64,000 bases of DNA, taken from positions 1,614,001 to 1,678,000 of the forward strand of contig NZ_CAKAKL010000002.1 in the NCBI RefSeq assembly GCF_916619195.1, given 5' to 3'. This document shows, piece after piece, positions 34,916-43,530 of the stretch. The notes beneath the pieces are model-generated. The model had not been told where the DNA came from and made no database searches. It saw only the letters and a list, made by a program, of their open reading frames with translations. The position numbers were made by a program, and so were the translations under genes. This stretch comes from Inquilinus sp. Marseille-Q2685 (GTDB lineage Bacteria; Pseudomonadota; Alphaproteobacteria; DSM-16000; Inquilinaceae). The stretch's first letter is position 1; each line of letters opens with the position of its first letter.

Positions 34916-35851
34916 TCAGGCAAGCTCGCCGAGATGCCGGCGGACCCATTTGGCCTCTTCCGATGCCGTACGCCGGAAATGTCGCTTGAAGTCCCGACTG
35001 AACTGAGCGGGGCTGGCGTAGCCGACCGATGCCGCGACCTCCGCGATCGTCTTGTCCTGGCGCGCGATCATCAGCCGCGCCTCGTGGAGCCGCATCGCCT
35101 TCACGTACTGCATCGGGGTGCTGCCCGTGAGGGCCTTGAAATGGACGTGGTAGGAAGGAACGCTCATGCCCGCTTCGCTTGCCAGCGCGGCAACCGAGAT
35201 CTCGGATCTGTAGGTTTCGCGCAACCGGTTGAGGCTTTGCACGATCCTCCCGGAACTGCCCCGTTGCTGCAGCGCCGAGATCATCGCGCCGCCTTGCGGG
35301 CCGACGAGCACCCGATAGTGCAGCTCGCGCAGGATGCCTGCCCCCAGAACCGCAAGCTCGACGGGATCGCGCAACGCTCGCAGCAGACGCAGCACGACAT
35401 CTTCGATACTCGGCTCCATCCTGCTCGATACCAGACTTCTCGTTTTGCCGGCGGTCGGTTCGGACCGCCTTCCCCCGACCTTCGAGGCGATCTCGGCAGC
35501 CAGACGCATGTCGAACTCGACATAGACCGCAAGCAGGGGGCGTTCCGCGCTGGCCACGGATTCCATCCGGAATGGAACGGGCACCGACACGGCCAGATAG
35601 TGCTCCTCGTCGTAGAGGAAGACCTCGCCATCAAGCATGCCCTGCTTGCGGCCTTGCAACACGAACACCGCGCCCGGCTTGTAGAGCACCGGGACGTCGT
35701 GAAGGACCGCCTCGGTCCTGAGAATGCGGACACCGTCGAGCCCTGTCGGATTATAGCCGTGGCGGGGGGCAAGAAGCCCCGCCAGCTCCGCCAGGTCGCG
35801 GCGCCTCGGCCTCTCGCTCTCCATATTCATAGGATTTGGCAAGACTATCAT
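34916..35851 (-). CDS. AraC-family transcriptional regulator with AraC_N domain
   Basis: 311 residues. The N-terminal part (VPVLYKPGAVFVLQGRKQG, VFLYDEEHYLAVSVPVPFRM) matches the AraC_N cupin-like domain. The C-terminal DNA-binding region has two helix-turn-helices (ISVAALASEAGMSVPSYHVH, then KTIAEVAASVGYASPAQFSR). The gene is divergent from the short-chain dehydrogenase across 77 bp, a common regulator/target layout. None of the candidate starts (35851, 35830, 35824) has a convincing ribosome-binding site. Its codon use looks less GC-biased than genes left of 34 kb. Confidence 0.9.
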   Translation of the reverse strand: MIVLPNPMNMESERPRRRDLAELAGLLAPRHGYNPTGLDGVRILRTEAVLHDVPVLYKPGAVFVLQGRKQGMLDGEVFLYDEEHYLAVSVPVPFRMESVASAERPLLAVYVEFDMRLAAEIASKVGGRRSEPTAGKTRSLVSSRMEPSIEDVVLRLLRALRDPVELAVLGAGILRELHYRVLVGPQGGAMISALQQRGSSGRIVQSLNRLRETYRSEISVAALASEAGMSVPSYHVHFKALTGSTPMQYVKAMRLHEARLMIARQDKTIAEVAASVGYASPAQFSRDFKRHFRRTASEEAKWVRRHLGELA

Positions 35852-35928
35852 AGGTTTCGCGATCGATCGTCGCAGCTTCCGAGACTATCAGTCAAGGGCA
35901 CTGACCAATCGAGACGAGAGCGCCAACC

Positions 35929-36756
35929 ATGTCGCAGAAGACCTTCTTCATCACCGGCGCGAACTCCGGCTTCGGCTTCGCGATCGCCGCGGCCGCGAGC
36001 CGCCAGGGCCATAAAGTCATCGGCACCGTCCGCTCGGAACAGTCGCGGGCGGCTGTGGCGGAACGCTTGCCGGCGGTGCGATCCGTCCTGTGCGATGTGA
36101 CGGAGTTCGACCGGATCGCCGATGTCGTCCGGCAGGCTGAGGAAGACCATGGACCGGTCGACGTGTTGATCAACAATGCCGGCTACGGTCACGAGGGGAT
36201 CCTCGAGGAGTCGCCTCTCGAGGAGATGCGACGCCAGTTCGACGTGAATGTCTTCGGTGCTGTTGCAGTGGCCAAAGCCTTCCTGCCGCGGTTCCGCGAG
36301 AGGCGCAGCGGATTCATCGTCAACGTGACCTCGATGGGCGGCATGATCACCATGCCCGGCATCGCCTATTACTGCGGAAGCAAGTTCGCCCTCCAGGGCA
36401 TCTCGGAGGTCATGCGCGCGGAGATGGCGCCATTCGGCGTCCATGTCACGGCCCTTTGCCCCGGCTCTTTCCGGACGGATTGGGCCGGACGCTCGATGAT
36501 CAGGACCGAGCGCTCGATCGCGGACTACGATGCGCAGTTCGACCCCATCCGTCAGGCGAGGCTGGCCAAAAGCGGCAAGCAGCTCGGCGATCCCGACAAG
36601 CTCGCGGCAGCCGTTCTGGGCCTGATCGAGTCCGGCAACCCTCCGCCACAGCTCCTGCTCGGCAGCGATGCCCTCCGACTTGTGTCTGACAGGATCGAAC
36701 GTCTGGCGCGGGAGATCGAAGCATGGAAATCCGTTACCCTCTCGACCGACGGCTGA
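35929..36756 (+). CDS. Short-chain dehydrogenase/reductase
   Basis: 275-residue NAD(P)-dependent oxidoreductase of the classical SDR type. The cofactor site is FFITGANSGFGFAIA, followed by VLINNAGYG. The catalytic triad is Ser in VTSMGG and Tyr/Lys in YYCGSKFAL. FDVNVFGAVAVAKAFLP is typical. It is divergent from the AraC gene, which probably controls it, and is followed after 41 bp by the TetR gene whose operator lies in that gap. Confidence 0.93.
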   Translation: MSQKTFFITGANSGFGFAIAAAASRQGHKVIGTVRSEQSRAAVAERLPAVRSVLCDVTEFDRIADVVRQAEEDHGPVDVLINNAGYGHEGILEESPLEEMRRQFDVNVFGAVAVAKAFLPRFRERRSGFIVNVTSMGGMITMPGIAYYCGSKFALQGISEVMRAEMAPFGVHVTALCPGSFRTDWAGRSMIRTERSIADYDAQFDPIRQARLAKSGKQLGDPDKLAAAVLGLIESGNPPPQLLLGSDALRLVSDRIERLAREIEAWKSVTLSTDG

Positions 36757-36771
36757 CGGCGATTGACTACC

Positions 36772-36787
36772 TACCGACTGGAAGGTA
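36772..36787. promoter_or_regulatory. TetR operator 1, TACCGACTGGAAGGTA
   Basis: 16-bp imperfect palindrome (TACC-N8-GGTA) ending 10 bp before the TetR start codon. It matches 13 of 16 positions with 37500-37515. The position indicates autoregulation. Confidence 0.7.
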
Positions 36788-36797
36788 GACATGGATC

Positions 36798-37394
36798 ATG
36801 AGCAACCTATCGACCACCGCAGACGACATCCTGGCCTGCGCGCGCACCCTGATCATAGCCGGTGGCTATAACGGCTTCAGCTATGCCGACATCGCGGAGG
36901 TTGTCGGTATCCGCAAGCCAAGCATCCATCACCATTTCCCGACCAAAGCGGATCTGGTGCGCACGCTGGTCGTCCGGCATCGCGAGGAAGCAGGGGCCAG
37001 TATCGCACACCTGGAAGAACAGACTTCCGACCCGCTCGAACAGCTTCAGAGCTATACGGGCTATTGGGCGGCCTGCATCAAGGACGCCAGCCAGCCAATC
37101 TGTATGTGCGCTCTCCTGGCGAGCGAGCTGCCGGCGCTCCCCGCGGAAGTAGCCCTTGAGGTGAGAGCCCATTTCCGCATGATCTCTGCCTGGCTGGCCT
37201 CAATCCTGGAACGTGGCCAGCGAGAGGGAAGGCTGGCGCTGACGGATGCGCCTCGCATCGAAGCAGAAGCCTTTATGGCGACCGTTCACGGGGCAATGCT
37301 GTCGGCGCGTGCCTATGACGATCCCGAGATCTTCGGCGCTGTCGCCGCTCGACTGATCGATCGGCTTTGCAGCCGGGGGGGAAAGCCCGTCTGA
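36798..37394 (+). CDS. TetR-family transcriptional regulator
   Basis: 198 residues. The helix-turn-helix at residues about 25-50 reads GFSYADIAEVVGIRKPSIHH followed by HFPTKADLV, typical of TetR/AcrR repressors. The C-terminal ligand domain includes CMCALLASELPALP, as in regulators of the NemR/YxaF kind (weak). Nearly identical operators in front of this gene and of the next operon make it the likely repressor of the periplasmic redox genes 37528-40718. Confidence 0.92.
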   Translation: MSNLSTTADDILACARTLIIAGGYNGFSYADIAEVVGIRKPSIHHHFPTKADLVRTLVVRHREEAGASIAHLEEQTSDPLEQLQSYTGYWAACIKDASQPICMCALLASELPALPAEVALEVRAHFRMISAWLASILERGQREGRLALTDAPRIEAEAFMATVHGAMLSARAYDDPEIFGAVAARLIDRLCSRGGKPV

Positions 37395-37400
37395 ACGCCG

Positions 37401-37416
37401 GCAGCCGGCCGGCTGC
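37401..37416. terminator. Perfect 16-bp palindrome after the TetR gene
   Basis: GCAGCCGGCCGGCTGC lies 7 bp past the TetR stop. It has no T tract, so it is a possible but unproven terminator. Nothing else is evident in the 133-bp gap except the operator at 37500. Confidence 0.4.
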
Positions 37417-37499
37417 TTAGCATCACCAGGCCAGCTTCGGCGGCGCCGAGCAGTCCTGGCGCGGACAGGCGATTGGCCGCGAAACTTGCGCTTTATGGC

Positions 37500-37515
37500 T
37501 ACCAACTAGTAGGTA
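37500..37515. promoter_or_regulatory. TetR operator 2, TACCAACTAGTAGGTA
   Basis: 16-bp near-perfect palindrome, 12 bp before the start of the secreted-protein gene and highly similar to 36772-36787. Binding here would block transcription or initiation of the whole redox operon. Confidence 0.7.
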
Positions 37516-37527
37516 AGTGAGGATAGA

Positions 37528-38163
37528 ATGCGTCTCGAAACCTTTCGATCCGCCATCATCGCCGCGTCACTCGGCACATTGCTGATGACAGGTGTGGCGT
37601 CTCCGGCATCCGCTCAGAACCAGAATGCCCCACAGGTTCGAGTGCGGGGCAGTATCGTCGAATCCAGCACCGCGATGCTCAAGGTCAAGACCCGTGAAGG
37701 GCAGACCGTCGATGTCACGCTCGCACAAGGCTTCGATGTCTCCGGCGTGACCAACGCCTCGGTGACCGACATCAAGCCCGGCGACTATGTCGGCATCGCT
37801 TCGCTGCCCAAGGTGGGCGGCGGCGATGGCGCCCTCGAGGTGCTGATCTTCCCGCCTGCCCTCAAAGGGGCCGGAGAAGGAAGCTTCGGCTGGGACCTCA
37901 AGCCCAATAGCACCATGACCAACGCGACGGTGGCCGATGCCGTGAAGAGCGTGGAGGGGCGTACGGTGACGGTCACCTATCACGGGCAGGAGAAGACGAT
38001 CGCCATCCCAGAGGGGACGCCCGTCGTCACCTTCGCTCCGGCGAGCCAGGCCGATCTGAAGCCAGGGGCCGCAGTCTTCATCCCGGCCGAGAAGGACGCG
38101 AGCGGCGCGATCACGGCGCATCGAGTTGTCGTCGGCACCAACGGCGTCGTCCCGCCCATGTGA
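37528..38163 (+). CDS. Secreted protein of unknown function (DUF5666-like)
   Basis: 211 residues with a Sec signal peptide (SAIIAASLGTLLMTGVASPASA). The mature part contains two similar beta-rich units: VRGSIVESSTAMLKVKTREG with DIKPGDYVGIASL, and VEGRTVTVTYHGQEKTIAIP with DLKPGAAVFIPA. This recalls DUF5666 repeats. It has few cysteines and no cofactor motif. It is the first gene of the TetR-controlled operon with cytochrome b and the molybdopterin enzyme, so a periplasmic partner or substrate-handling role is possible. A strong hairpin follows it. Confidence 0.85.
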   Translation: MRLETFRSAIIAASLGTLLMTGVASPASAQNQNAPQVRVRGSIVESSTAMLKVKTREGQTVDVTLAQGFDVSGVTNASVTDIKPGDYVGIASLPKVGGGDGALEVLIFPPALKGAGEGSFGWDLKPNSTMTNATVADAVKSVEGRTVTVTYHGQEKTIAIPEGTPVVTFAPASQADLKPGAAVFIPAEKDASGAITAHRVVVGTNGVVPPM

Positions 38164-38171
38164 GCCGCGGC

Positions 38172-38208
38172 ACCACCGGCCGGGCACCTCCCCCGCCCGG
38201 CCGGTGGT
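38172..38208 (+). promoter_or_regulatory. Strong intercistronic hairpin after the secreted-protein gene
   Basis: Perfect 14-bp stem (ACCACCGGCCGGGC / GCCCGGCCGGTGGT) with a 9-nt loop, followed by ATTCCC. It may stabilise the upstream message or partly terminate before the cytochrome b gene. Confidence 0.65.
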
Positions 38209-38254
38209 ATTCCCTGGCAACTCCGATCAATTCAGCCACCCATCAGGACGGTCC

Positions 38255-39112
38255 ATGACCAAGACGTTGCGAGACCCGCAGCCAGCACCTCGCCGAAGGA
38301 CCATCCTTATCCGGCGCCACTCCGCCGTTACCCGCCTGACGCACTGGCTGAACGTGCTGTGCCTCAGCTTCCTGCTCTTGAGCGGGCTCCAGATCTTCAA
38401 TGCCTATCCGCAGCTCCACTGGGGCCAGTACGGCGCCGATGCCGATCCTGCCTTCCTCGAGATCGGTGCAAGCGAAGGCAACGGCCAGCCGCACGGCTTC
38501 ATGAAAATCGGCAGCGTCACCGTTCCCACGACGGGTGTCCTGGGCCTGTCGAAGACGGAAGGCGAGTGGACGCCGCGGGCGTTTCCGGCCTGGCTGACGC
38601 TCCCTTCCTATCAGGACCTTGCCGCCGGCCGGCGCTGGCACTTCTTCTTTGCCTGGGTCTTCGTCGTCAACGGCCTCGTGTATTTCGGCTACGGGCTCCT
38701 GAGCCGCCATTTCCGGCGTGATCTGGTTCCGGACCGCCACGAACTCGCGCCACGCCACCTCTGGCGGGAAATCATCGATCATGCCCGCCTGCGCTTCCCT
38801 TCGGGGGAGCAGGCCCGGCGTTACAATGCTCTTCAGAAGCTCGCCTATATCGTCGTCATCGCGGCCCTGCTGCCTCTGATGGTGCTGACCGGCCTGACCA
38901 TGTCGCCGGGCGTCGACGCGGCGTTCCCGGTGCTTCTCGACATCTTCGGCGGGCGTCAGTCCGCCCGGACGCTCCACTTCATCACCGCAACGCTGCTCGT
39001 CGCGTTCGTCGCCGTCCACGTCGCCATGGTCATCCTCTCGGGTCCCTGGAACAACATGCGCTCGATGGTCACGGGCCGCTATGCCATCCGGCGAGAAGGG
39101 CCCGAAGCATGA
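38255..39112 (+). CDS. Cytochrome b/b6-type membrane subunit (b561 family)
   Basis: 285 residues with four membrane segments. Likely haem-ligand histidines are in HSAVTRLTHWLN (first segment), RRWHFFFAWVF, ARTLHFITATLL and FVAVHVAMVIL. A soluble stretch of roughly 100 residues between the first two segments is longer than usual. It should pass electrons between quinones and the molybdopterin enzyme encoded next, whose start overlaps its stop by ATGA. ATG 38255 is preferred; the longer frame contains the upstream hairpin. Confidence 0.88.
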   Translation: MTKTLRDPQPAPRRRTILIRRHSAVTRLTHWLNVLCLSFLLLSGLQIFNAYPQLHWGQYGADADPAFLEIGASEGNGQPHGFMKIGSVTVPTTGVLGLSKTEGEWTPRAFPAWLTLPSYQDLAAGRRWHFFFAWVFVVNGLVYFGYGLLSRHFRRDLVPDRHELAPRHLWREIIDHARLRFPSGEQARRYNALQKLAYIVVIAALLPLMVLTGLTMSPGVDAAFPVLLDIFGGRQSARTLHFITATLLVAFVAVHVAMVILSGPWNNMRSMVTGRYAIRREGPEA

Positions 39113-39882
39113 TCGGCCTGACACGCCGTCGCTTCCTGACCGGCACGATTTCTGGCGCGAGCGCGCTCACGCTGACCGGCTGCGACGCGCTGGAGCAGAA
39201 CGCCGGATTGGGAGCGGTCATCCGCTCAGCCGAGGCGCTGACGATGAGAGCCCAAAGGCTGCTTCAGGGGCGCGACGCACTCGCGCGTGAATTTGCCGAG
39301 ACGGACATCTCGCCATCGTTTCGCGTGAACGGGACGAGCGCGCCGGAGGGCGACGAGTATGCGCAACTCCTCGATGGCAAGTTCGCAAGCTGGCGGTTGA
39401 AGATCGACGGCCTCGTCGACCGGCCGCGGGAGCTCTCGCTGGCTGACCTCAAAGCGCTCCCGGCCCGCACCCAGATCACCCGCCATGACTGCGTCGAGGG
39501 GTGGAGCGCCATCGGCAAGTGGACGGGCGTTCCGCTGGGGATGCTGCTGACCTCCGTCGGGCTCAAGCCCTCGGCGCGATTTGCGGTCTTCCACTGTGCC
39601 GACGAGCTGGAGAGGACGTTCGACGGAAGTGGCCGATACTATGAAAGCATCGATCTCATCGACGCCTTCCACCCGCAGACGATCCTGGCTTACGCCATGA
39701 ACGGTCAGGACCTCTCGATGGGTCATGGCGCGCCGCTGCGTCTCAGGGTGGAACGGCAGCTTGGCTACAAGCACGCCAAATACGTCATGCGCATCGAAAT
39801 TGTCGACAGTTTCGCCGGCTTATGGGGCGGCAACGGCGGCTATTGGGAAGACCGGGGATACGAATGGTACGCCGGAATCTGA
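39109..39882 (+). CDS. Tat-exported molybdopterin-dependent oxidoreductase (sulfite oxidase fold)
   Basis: 257 residues. A twin-arginine signal TRRRFLTGTISGASALTLTG is followed by a cysteine (TGCDA), so it may also be a lipoprotein. The molybdenum-binding domain has FRVNGTS, WRLKIDGLVDRP, the cofactor cysteine C128 in TRHDCVEGWSAIG, HCADELERTFDG, and RVERQLGYKHAKYVM. There is no dimerisation domain, so it resembles MsrP/YedY-type enzymes. Its redox partner is the cytochrome b encoded just upstream. The substrate is unknown. Confidence 0.88.
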   Translation: MIGLTRRRFLTGTISGASALTLTGCDALEQNAGLGAVIRSAEALTMRAQRLLQGRDALAREFAETDISPSFRVNGTSAPEGDEYAQLLDGKFASWRLKIDGLVDRPRELSLADLKALPARTQITRHDCVEGWSAIGKWTGVPLGMLLTSVGLKPSARFAVFHCADELERTFDGSGRYYESIDLIDAFHPQTILAYAMNGQDLSMGHGAPLRLRVERQLGYKHAKYVMRIEIVDSFAGLWGGNGGYWEDRGYEWYAGI

Positions 39883-39962
39883 GCATGATCGACAGCAGTC
39901 CCGCGGTTTTAAGTCCGGCCGCTCGCCTCGCCGCAGCCTCGTGGGCGCAGGCGGAGTTCGAC

Positions 39963-40718
39963 ATGCCGTCGGCAGGGACGGACATGGGCTCCGTGAACAA
40001 CCGGTTGATCCGCGTCCTTGTCGCCGACGACGACCCCGAGATGCGGGCGACGATCGTCGATTTCCTGGCGCGCCATGGCGTGCGGGCGATCACGGTCGCA
40101 GGTCGGCAGGACCTGACCCGCCGCCTGGCCGAGTGCAGCCATGACCTGGTGATCCTGGATCTGCAATTCGGGAAGAAGAACGACCTCACGCTGCTGCCCG
40201 AGATCCGGTCGAAATACGAGGGCCTGGCGATCATCGGCACGGGGCGCGGCAAGGATGAGATCGATCGTGTCCTCGGGCTGGAACTGGGGGCCGACGACTA
40301 TCTGGCCAAGCCGTTCGGTCTGCGGGAGCTGCTGGCGCGGATCCGGGCGATCCTGCGCGGGCGATATGGCCGGCGGGCATCGCAACCGCGCGGGACCGGG
40401 CGAGGCAGCTATCGCTTTGCCGGCTGGCGGCTGGATCGCCGCCTGCGGCGGCTGACCAATCCCCTGGGGGCCGTCGTGGCGCTGTCGAAGTGCGAATACG
40501 CGCTGCTGGTCGCCTTCGTCGAGGCTCCGCAACGGGTGCTCTCGCGCGAGCAGCTGCTGCAGGCGACACGCGTCCATGAGGACGTGTTCGATCGAAGCAT
40601 CGACGTGCAGGTGCTGCGGCTGCGCCGAAAGCTCGAGATCGATCCCGGCAACCCGAAGCTCCTACGGACCGAGCGCGGTGTCGGCTACGTCTTCACCGCG
40701 GCGGTCGAGGTGCTGTGA
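39963..40718 (+). CDS. OmpR-type response regulator
   Basis: 251 residues. The receiver domain has the acidic cluster in VLVADDDPEM, the phosphoacceptor in LVILDLQFG and the lysine in DYLAKPFG. The winged-helix C-terminal domain ends DVQVLRLRRKLEIDPGNPKL and VGYVFTA. ATG 39963 has GGCGGAG six bases upstream; alternatives are 39885 and 39984. It follows the molybdopterin gene closely, but no histidine kinase gene lies in the next 24 kb, so it is an orphan. It may link the redox operon to an unseen sensor. Confidence 0.88.
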   Translation: MPSAGTDMGSVNNRLIRVLVADDDPEMRATIVDFLARHGVRAITVAGRQDLTRRLAECSHDLVILDLQFGKKNDLTLLPEIRSKYEGLAIIGTGRGKDEIDRVLGLELGADDYLAKPFGLRELLARIRAILRGRYGRRASQPRGTGRGSYRFAGWRLDRRLRRLTNPLGAVVALSKCEYALLVAFVEAPQRVLSREQLLQATRVHEDVFDRSIDVQVLRLRRKLEIDPGNPKLLRTERGVGYVFTAAVEVL

Positions 40719-40865
40719 CCGCCCGGACCGCTGCGATCGACCGACTGAACCCAGCCACCAGCCCGGCCCATCAGGCGGCTTGCCGAGGCCCGGACAGGAA
40801 CGAGGGGCGCACTGATGGCACGCCCCTCGATTCGCTCAGCCGCGGAATTCAGGCAGGAATTGCGC

Positions 40866-42365
40866 CTACTTCATCGTCGGCATCACGAATTCGGCGCCGG
40901 CGCGGATGCCGGTGGGCCAGCGCGTGGTGATGGTCTTTAGCCGGGTGTAGAAGCGCACCCCCTCCGGCCCGTGCATGTGGTGGTCGCCGAACAGCGACGA
41001 CTTCCACCCGCCGAAGGAATGGAAGGCCATCGGCACCGGGATCGGCACGTTGATGCCGATCATGCCGACCTGGATCTGGTGCGCGAATTCGCGCGCGGCG
41101 TCGCCGTCGCGGGTGAAGATCGCCGTGCCGTTGGCGAATTCGTGCCGGTTGATCCAGCCGGCCGCGGTCTCGTAGTCCGGCGCGCGGACGACCGACAACA
41201 CCGGCCCGAAGATCTCCTCGCGGTAGATCTTCATGTCGGTGGTGACATGATCGAACAGCGAGCCGCCGATGAAATAGCCGTCCTCGTAGCCCTGGCGGCG
41301 GAAGTCGCGCCCGTCGACCACCAGCTTGGCGCCCTCGGCCACGCCGGAATCGATGTAGCCGCGCACCTTGTCGAGGTGCTGGCGGGTGACCAGCGGCCCC
41401 ATCTCGGCCTCCGGGTCGGTGCCCGGGCCGATCGCCAGGGCGCGGACCCGCGGCTCCAGCCGCGCCATCAGCGCCTCGGCGGTCTTCTCGCCGACCGGCA
41501 CCGCGACCGAGATCGCCATGCAGCGCTCGCCCGCCGAGCCGTAGGCGGCGCCCATCAGCGCGTCGACCGCCTGGTCGAGATCGGCGTCCGGCATCACGAT
41601 CATGTGGTTCTTGGCGCCGCCCAGCGCCTGGCAGCGCTTCCCGGTGCGCGCCGCGGTCTCGTAGATGTAGCGCGCGATCGGGGTGGAGCCGACGAAGCTG
41701 ATGGCCGAGATGTCGGGGTCGAACAGCAGCGCGTCCACCGCCTGCTTGTCGCCGTGCACGACGTTGAACACGCCGTCGGGCAGCCCGGCCTCCTTCAGCC
41801 ATTCGGCCAGCAGCAGCGAGGCCGAGGGGTCGCGCTCCGACGGCTTCAGGATGAAGCAGTTGCCGCAGGCCAGCGCCACCGGGAACATCCGCATCGGCAC
41901 CATGGCCGGGAAGTTGAACGGGGTGATGCCGGCGACGATGCCGAGCGGCTGGCGCAGCGAATGGCTGTCGACGCGGGTGCCGACATTCTCCGTCACCTCG
42001 CCCTTCAAGAGCTGAGGCGCCGCGGTCGCGAACTCGACCACCTCAATGCCGCGCTGGACCTCGCCGCGGGCGTCGCTCAGCACCTTGCCATGCTCGGCGG
42101 TGATGGCGGCGGCCAGCTCGTCCGTCCGCTCCTCGACGATGCGCAGGAAGCGGTTGAGGATGCGGGCGCGGCGCAGCGGCGTGGTGCCGGCCCAGTCCGG
42201 GAATGCCTGCTTCGCCGAAGCGACGGCGGCGCGGACATCGTCGACCGAGGCCATGGCGACGCTGCCGCTCTGCTGGCCGGTGGCCGGGTTGAAGACCGGG
42301 GCGCTGCGCCCGCTGGCGCCCGGAACCCGGCGGCCGCCGATGAAATGCTGGATCTCGGTGGGCAT
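40866..42365 (-). CDS. mmsA: Methylmalonate-semialdehyde dehydrogenase (acylating)
   Basis: 499 residues, the family's usual size. It oxidises (methyl)malonate semialdehyde to propionyl- or acetyl-CoA in valine and inositol breakdown. The segments [56 protein letters not shown] and the nucleophile in [14 protein letters not shown] are diagnostic of MmsA; the C-terminal [15 protein letters not shown] loop reads [16 protein letters not shown]. It is divergent from the LysR gene, its probable regulator. No other valine-pathway gene is in view. Confidence 0.93.
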   Translation of the reverse strand: MPTEIQHFIGGRRVPGASGRSAPVFNPATGQQSGSVAMASVDDVRAAVASAKQAFPDWAGTTPLRRARILNRFLRIVEERTDELAAAITAEHGKVLSDARGEVQRGIEVVEFATAAPQLLKGEVTENVGTRVDSHSLRQPLGIVAGITPFNFPAMVPMRMFPVALACGNCFILKPSERDPSASLLLAEWLKEAGLPDGVFNVVHGDKQAVDALLFDPDISAISFVGSTPIARYIYETAARTGKRCQALGGAKNHMIVMPDADLDQAVDALMGAAYGSAGERCMAISVAVPVGEKTAEALMARLEPRVRALAIGPGTDPEAEMGPLVTRQHLDKVRGYIDSGVAEGAKLVVDGRDFRRQGYEDGYFIGGSLFDHVTTDMKIYREEIFGPVLSVVRAPDYETAAGWINRHEFANGTAIFTRDGDAAREFAHQIQVGMIGINVPIPVPMAFHSFGGWKSSLFGDHHMHGPEGVRFYTRLKTITTRWPTGIRAGAEFVMPTMK

Positions 42366-42471
42366 GATCGTCTCCTCCTCTGCTGCCGCACCTTCCCGCT
42401 TTACCCGACGCGCATCAACGCACAGGATCGAGCAACCGTTGTGCGGGAAATCGAGCCGCGGGCAAGGATCG

Positions 42472-43530
42472 ATGGACTGGGATCATCTGCGCGTCTTCCT
42501 GGCAGTCGCCCGGTATGGCCAGCTGCTGGCCGCGTCGCGCAAGCTGGGTCTGAACCACGCCACCGTCGCGCGCCGGCTGGACGCGCTGGAGGCCGATCTG
42601 GGCACGGTGCTGTTCGACCGGCGGCCGGCCGGGTCGGTGCTGACCCAGGCCGGCGAGCGGCTGCTGCCGGTGGCCGAGGGCATCGAGTCGGCGCTGCTGG
42701 GCGCGGCGGAAGGGCTGCGCAGCGACGAGGCGGAAGTGGCGGGGACGGTGCGCATCGGCGCGCCGGACGGCCTGGGCAACCACTTCCTGGCGCGGGAGCT
42801 GGGCCGGTTCGCCCGGCAGTACCCCAGCCTGACGGTCGAGCTGGTGCCCCTGCCCCGCAGCTTCTCCCTGTCCCGGCGCGAGGCCGACCTGGCGATCGGG
42901 CTGGACCGGCCGGTGGAGGGGCGGCTGATCGTGTCGCGCCTGACCGACTACAGCCTCGGGGTCTACGCGGCGGCCGACTATCTCGCCGCGGCCGGCACGC
43001 CGCGGGATGCCGAGGCGCTGGCCGACCATGTCGTGGTGACGGGGGTCGAGGACTACGCCTACGCCCCGGCGCTGGACTATGCCTGGGCGCTGGAGGACCG
43101 GTCGGCCCGGCGCTTCCGCTGCGCCAGCGTCACCGGCCAGATGGAGGCGGTGCGGGCCGGGGTCGGCATCGGCGTGCTGCACGACTTCGCCGCCGCAGGC
43201 GTGCCCGGGCTGGTGCGGATCCTGCCGGAGGTCGCCTTCCGCCGCAGCTACTTCATGCTGTCGCATCCGGACAGCACCGGGCTGCGGCGGGGGGGGCTGT
43301 GCCGGCAGTTCATCGCCCGCCGCCTCGAGGAGGGGCGCCGGCGCTTCCTGCCGGCGGGATCGAAAGGGATCCGGACAGGCTGCCCCACCGCAGCCTGTCC
43401 GGAGGACCGGGAGGGGCCGTCTAGCGGCTGGCCACCCCGGTGCAGACGTTCTGCCCGTCCAGCGACCGCAGATAGGCGGTCACGGCCGCGATATTGCCGG
43501 CACCGATCTTGCCGCCATGCACCGCGCTGA
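42472..43530 (+). CDS. LysR-family transcriptional regulator with over-long C-terminus
   Basis: 352 residues. The N-terminal helix-turn-helix ([20 protein letters not shown], then [12 protein letters not shown]) and the effector domain ([20 protein letters not shown]) are clear. LysR proteins are usually about 300 residues; here the frame stays open through the strong hairpin at 43371-43402 and 110 bp into the opposite gene, adding about 52 arginine- and serine-rich residues that look non-coding. A lost stop codon or a base error near 43350 is plausible. It is divergent from mmsA, its likely target. Confidence 0.85.
   Translation: MDWDHLRVFLAVARYGQLLAASRKLGLNHATVARRLDALEADLGTVLFDRRPAGSVLTQAGERLLPVAEGIESALLGAAEGLRSDEAEVAGTVRIGAPDGLGNHFLARELGRFARQYPSLTVELVPLPRSFSLSRREADLAIGLDRPVEGRLIVSRLTDYSLGVYAAADYLAAAGTPRDAEALADHVVVTGVEDYAYAPALDYAWALEDRSARRFRCASVTGQMEAVRAGVGIGVLHDFAAAGVPGLVRILPEVAFRRSYFMLSHPDSTGLRRGGLCRQFIARRLEEGRRRFLPAGSKGIRTGCPTAACPEDREGPSSGWPPRCRRSARPATADRRSRPRYCRHRSCRHAPR
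43371..43402. terminator. Convergent hairpin between the LysR gene and the cytochrome gene
   Basis: Perfect 12-bp stem CCGGACAGGCTG / CAGCCTGTCCGG with an 8-nt loop. It lies 19 bp past the end of the leftward cytochrome gene and just where a normal-length LysR gene would end, so it probably terminates both. Confidence 0.65.
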
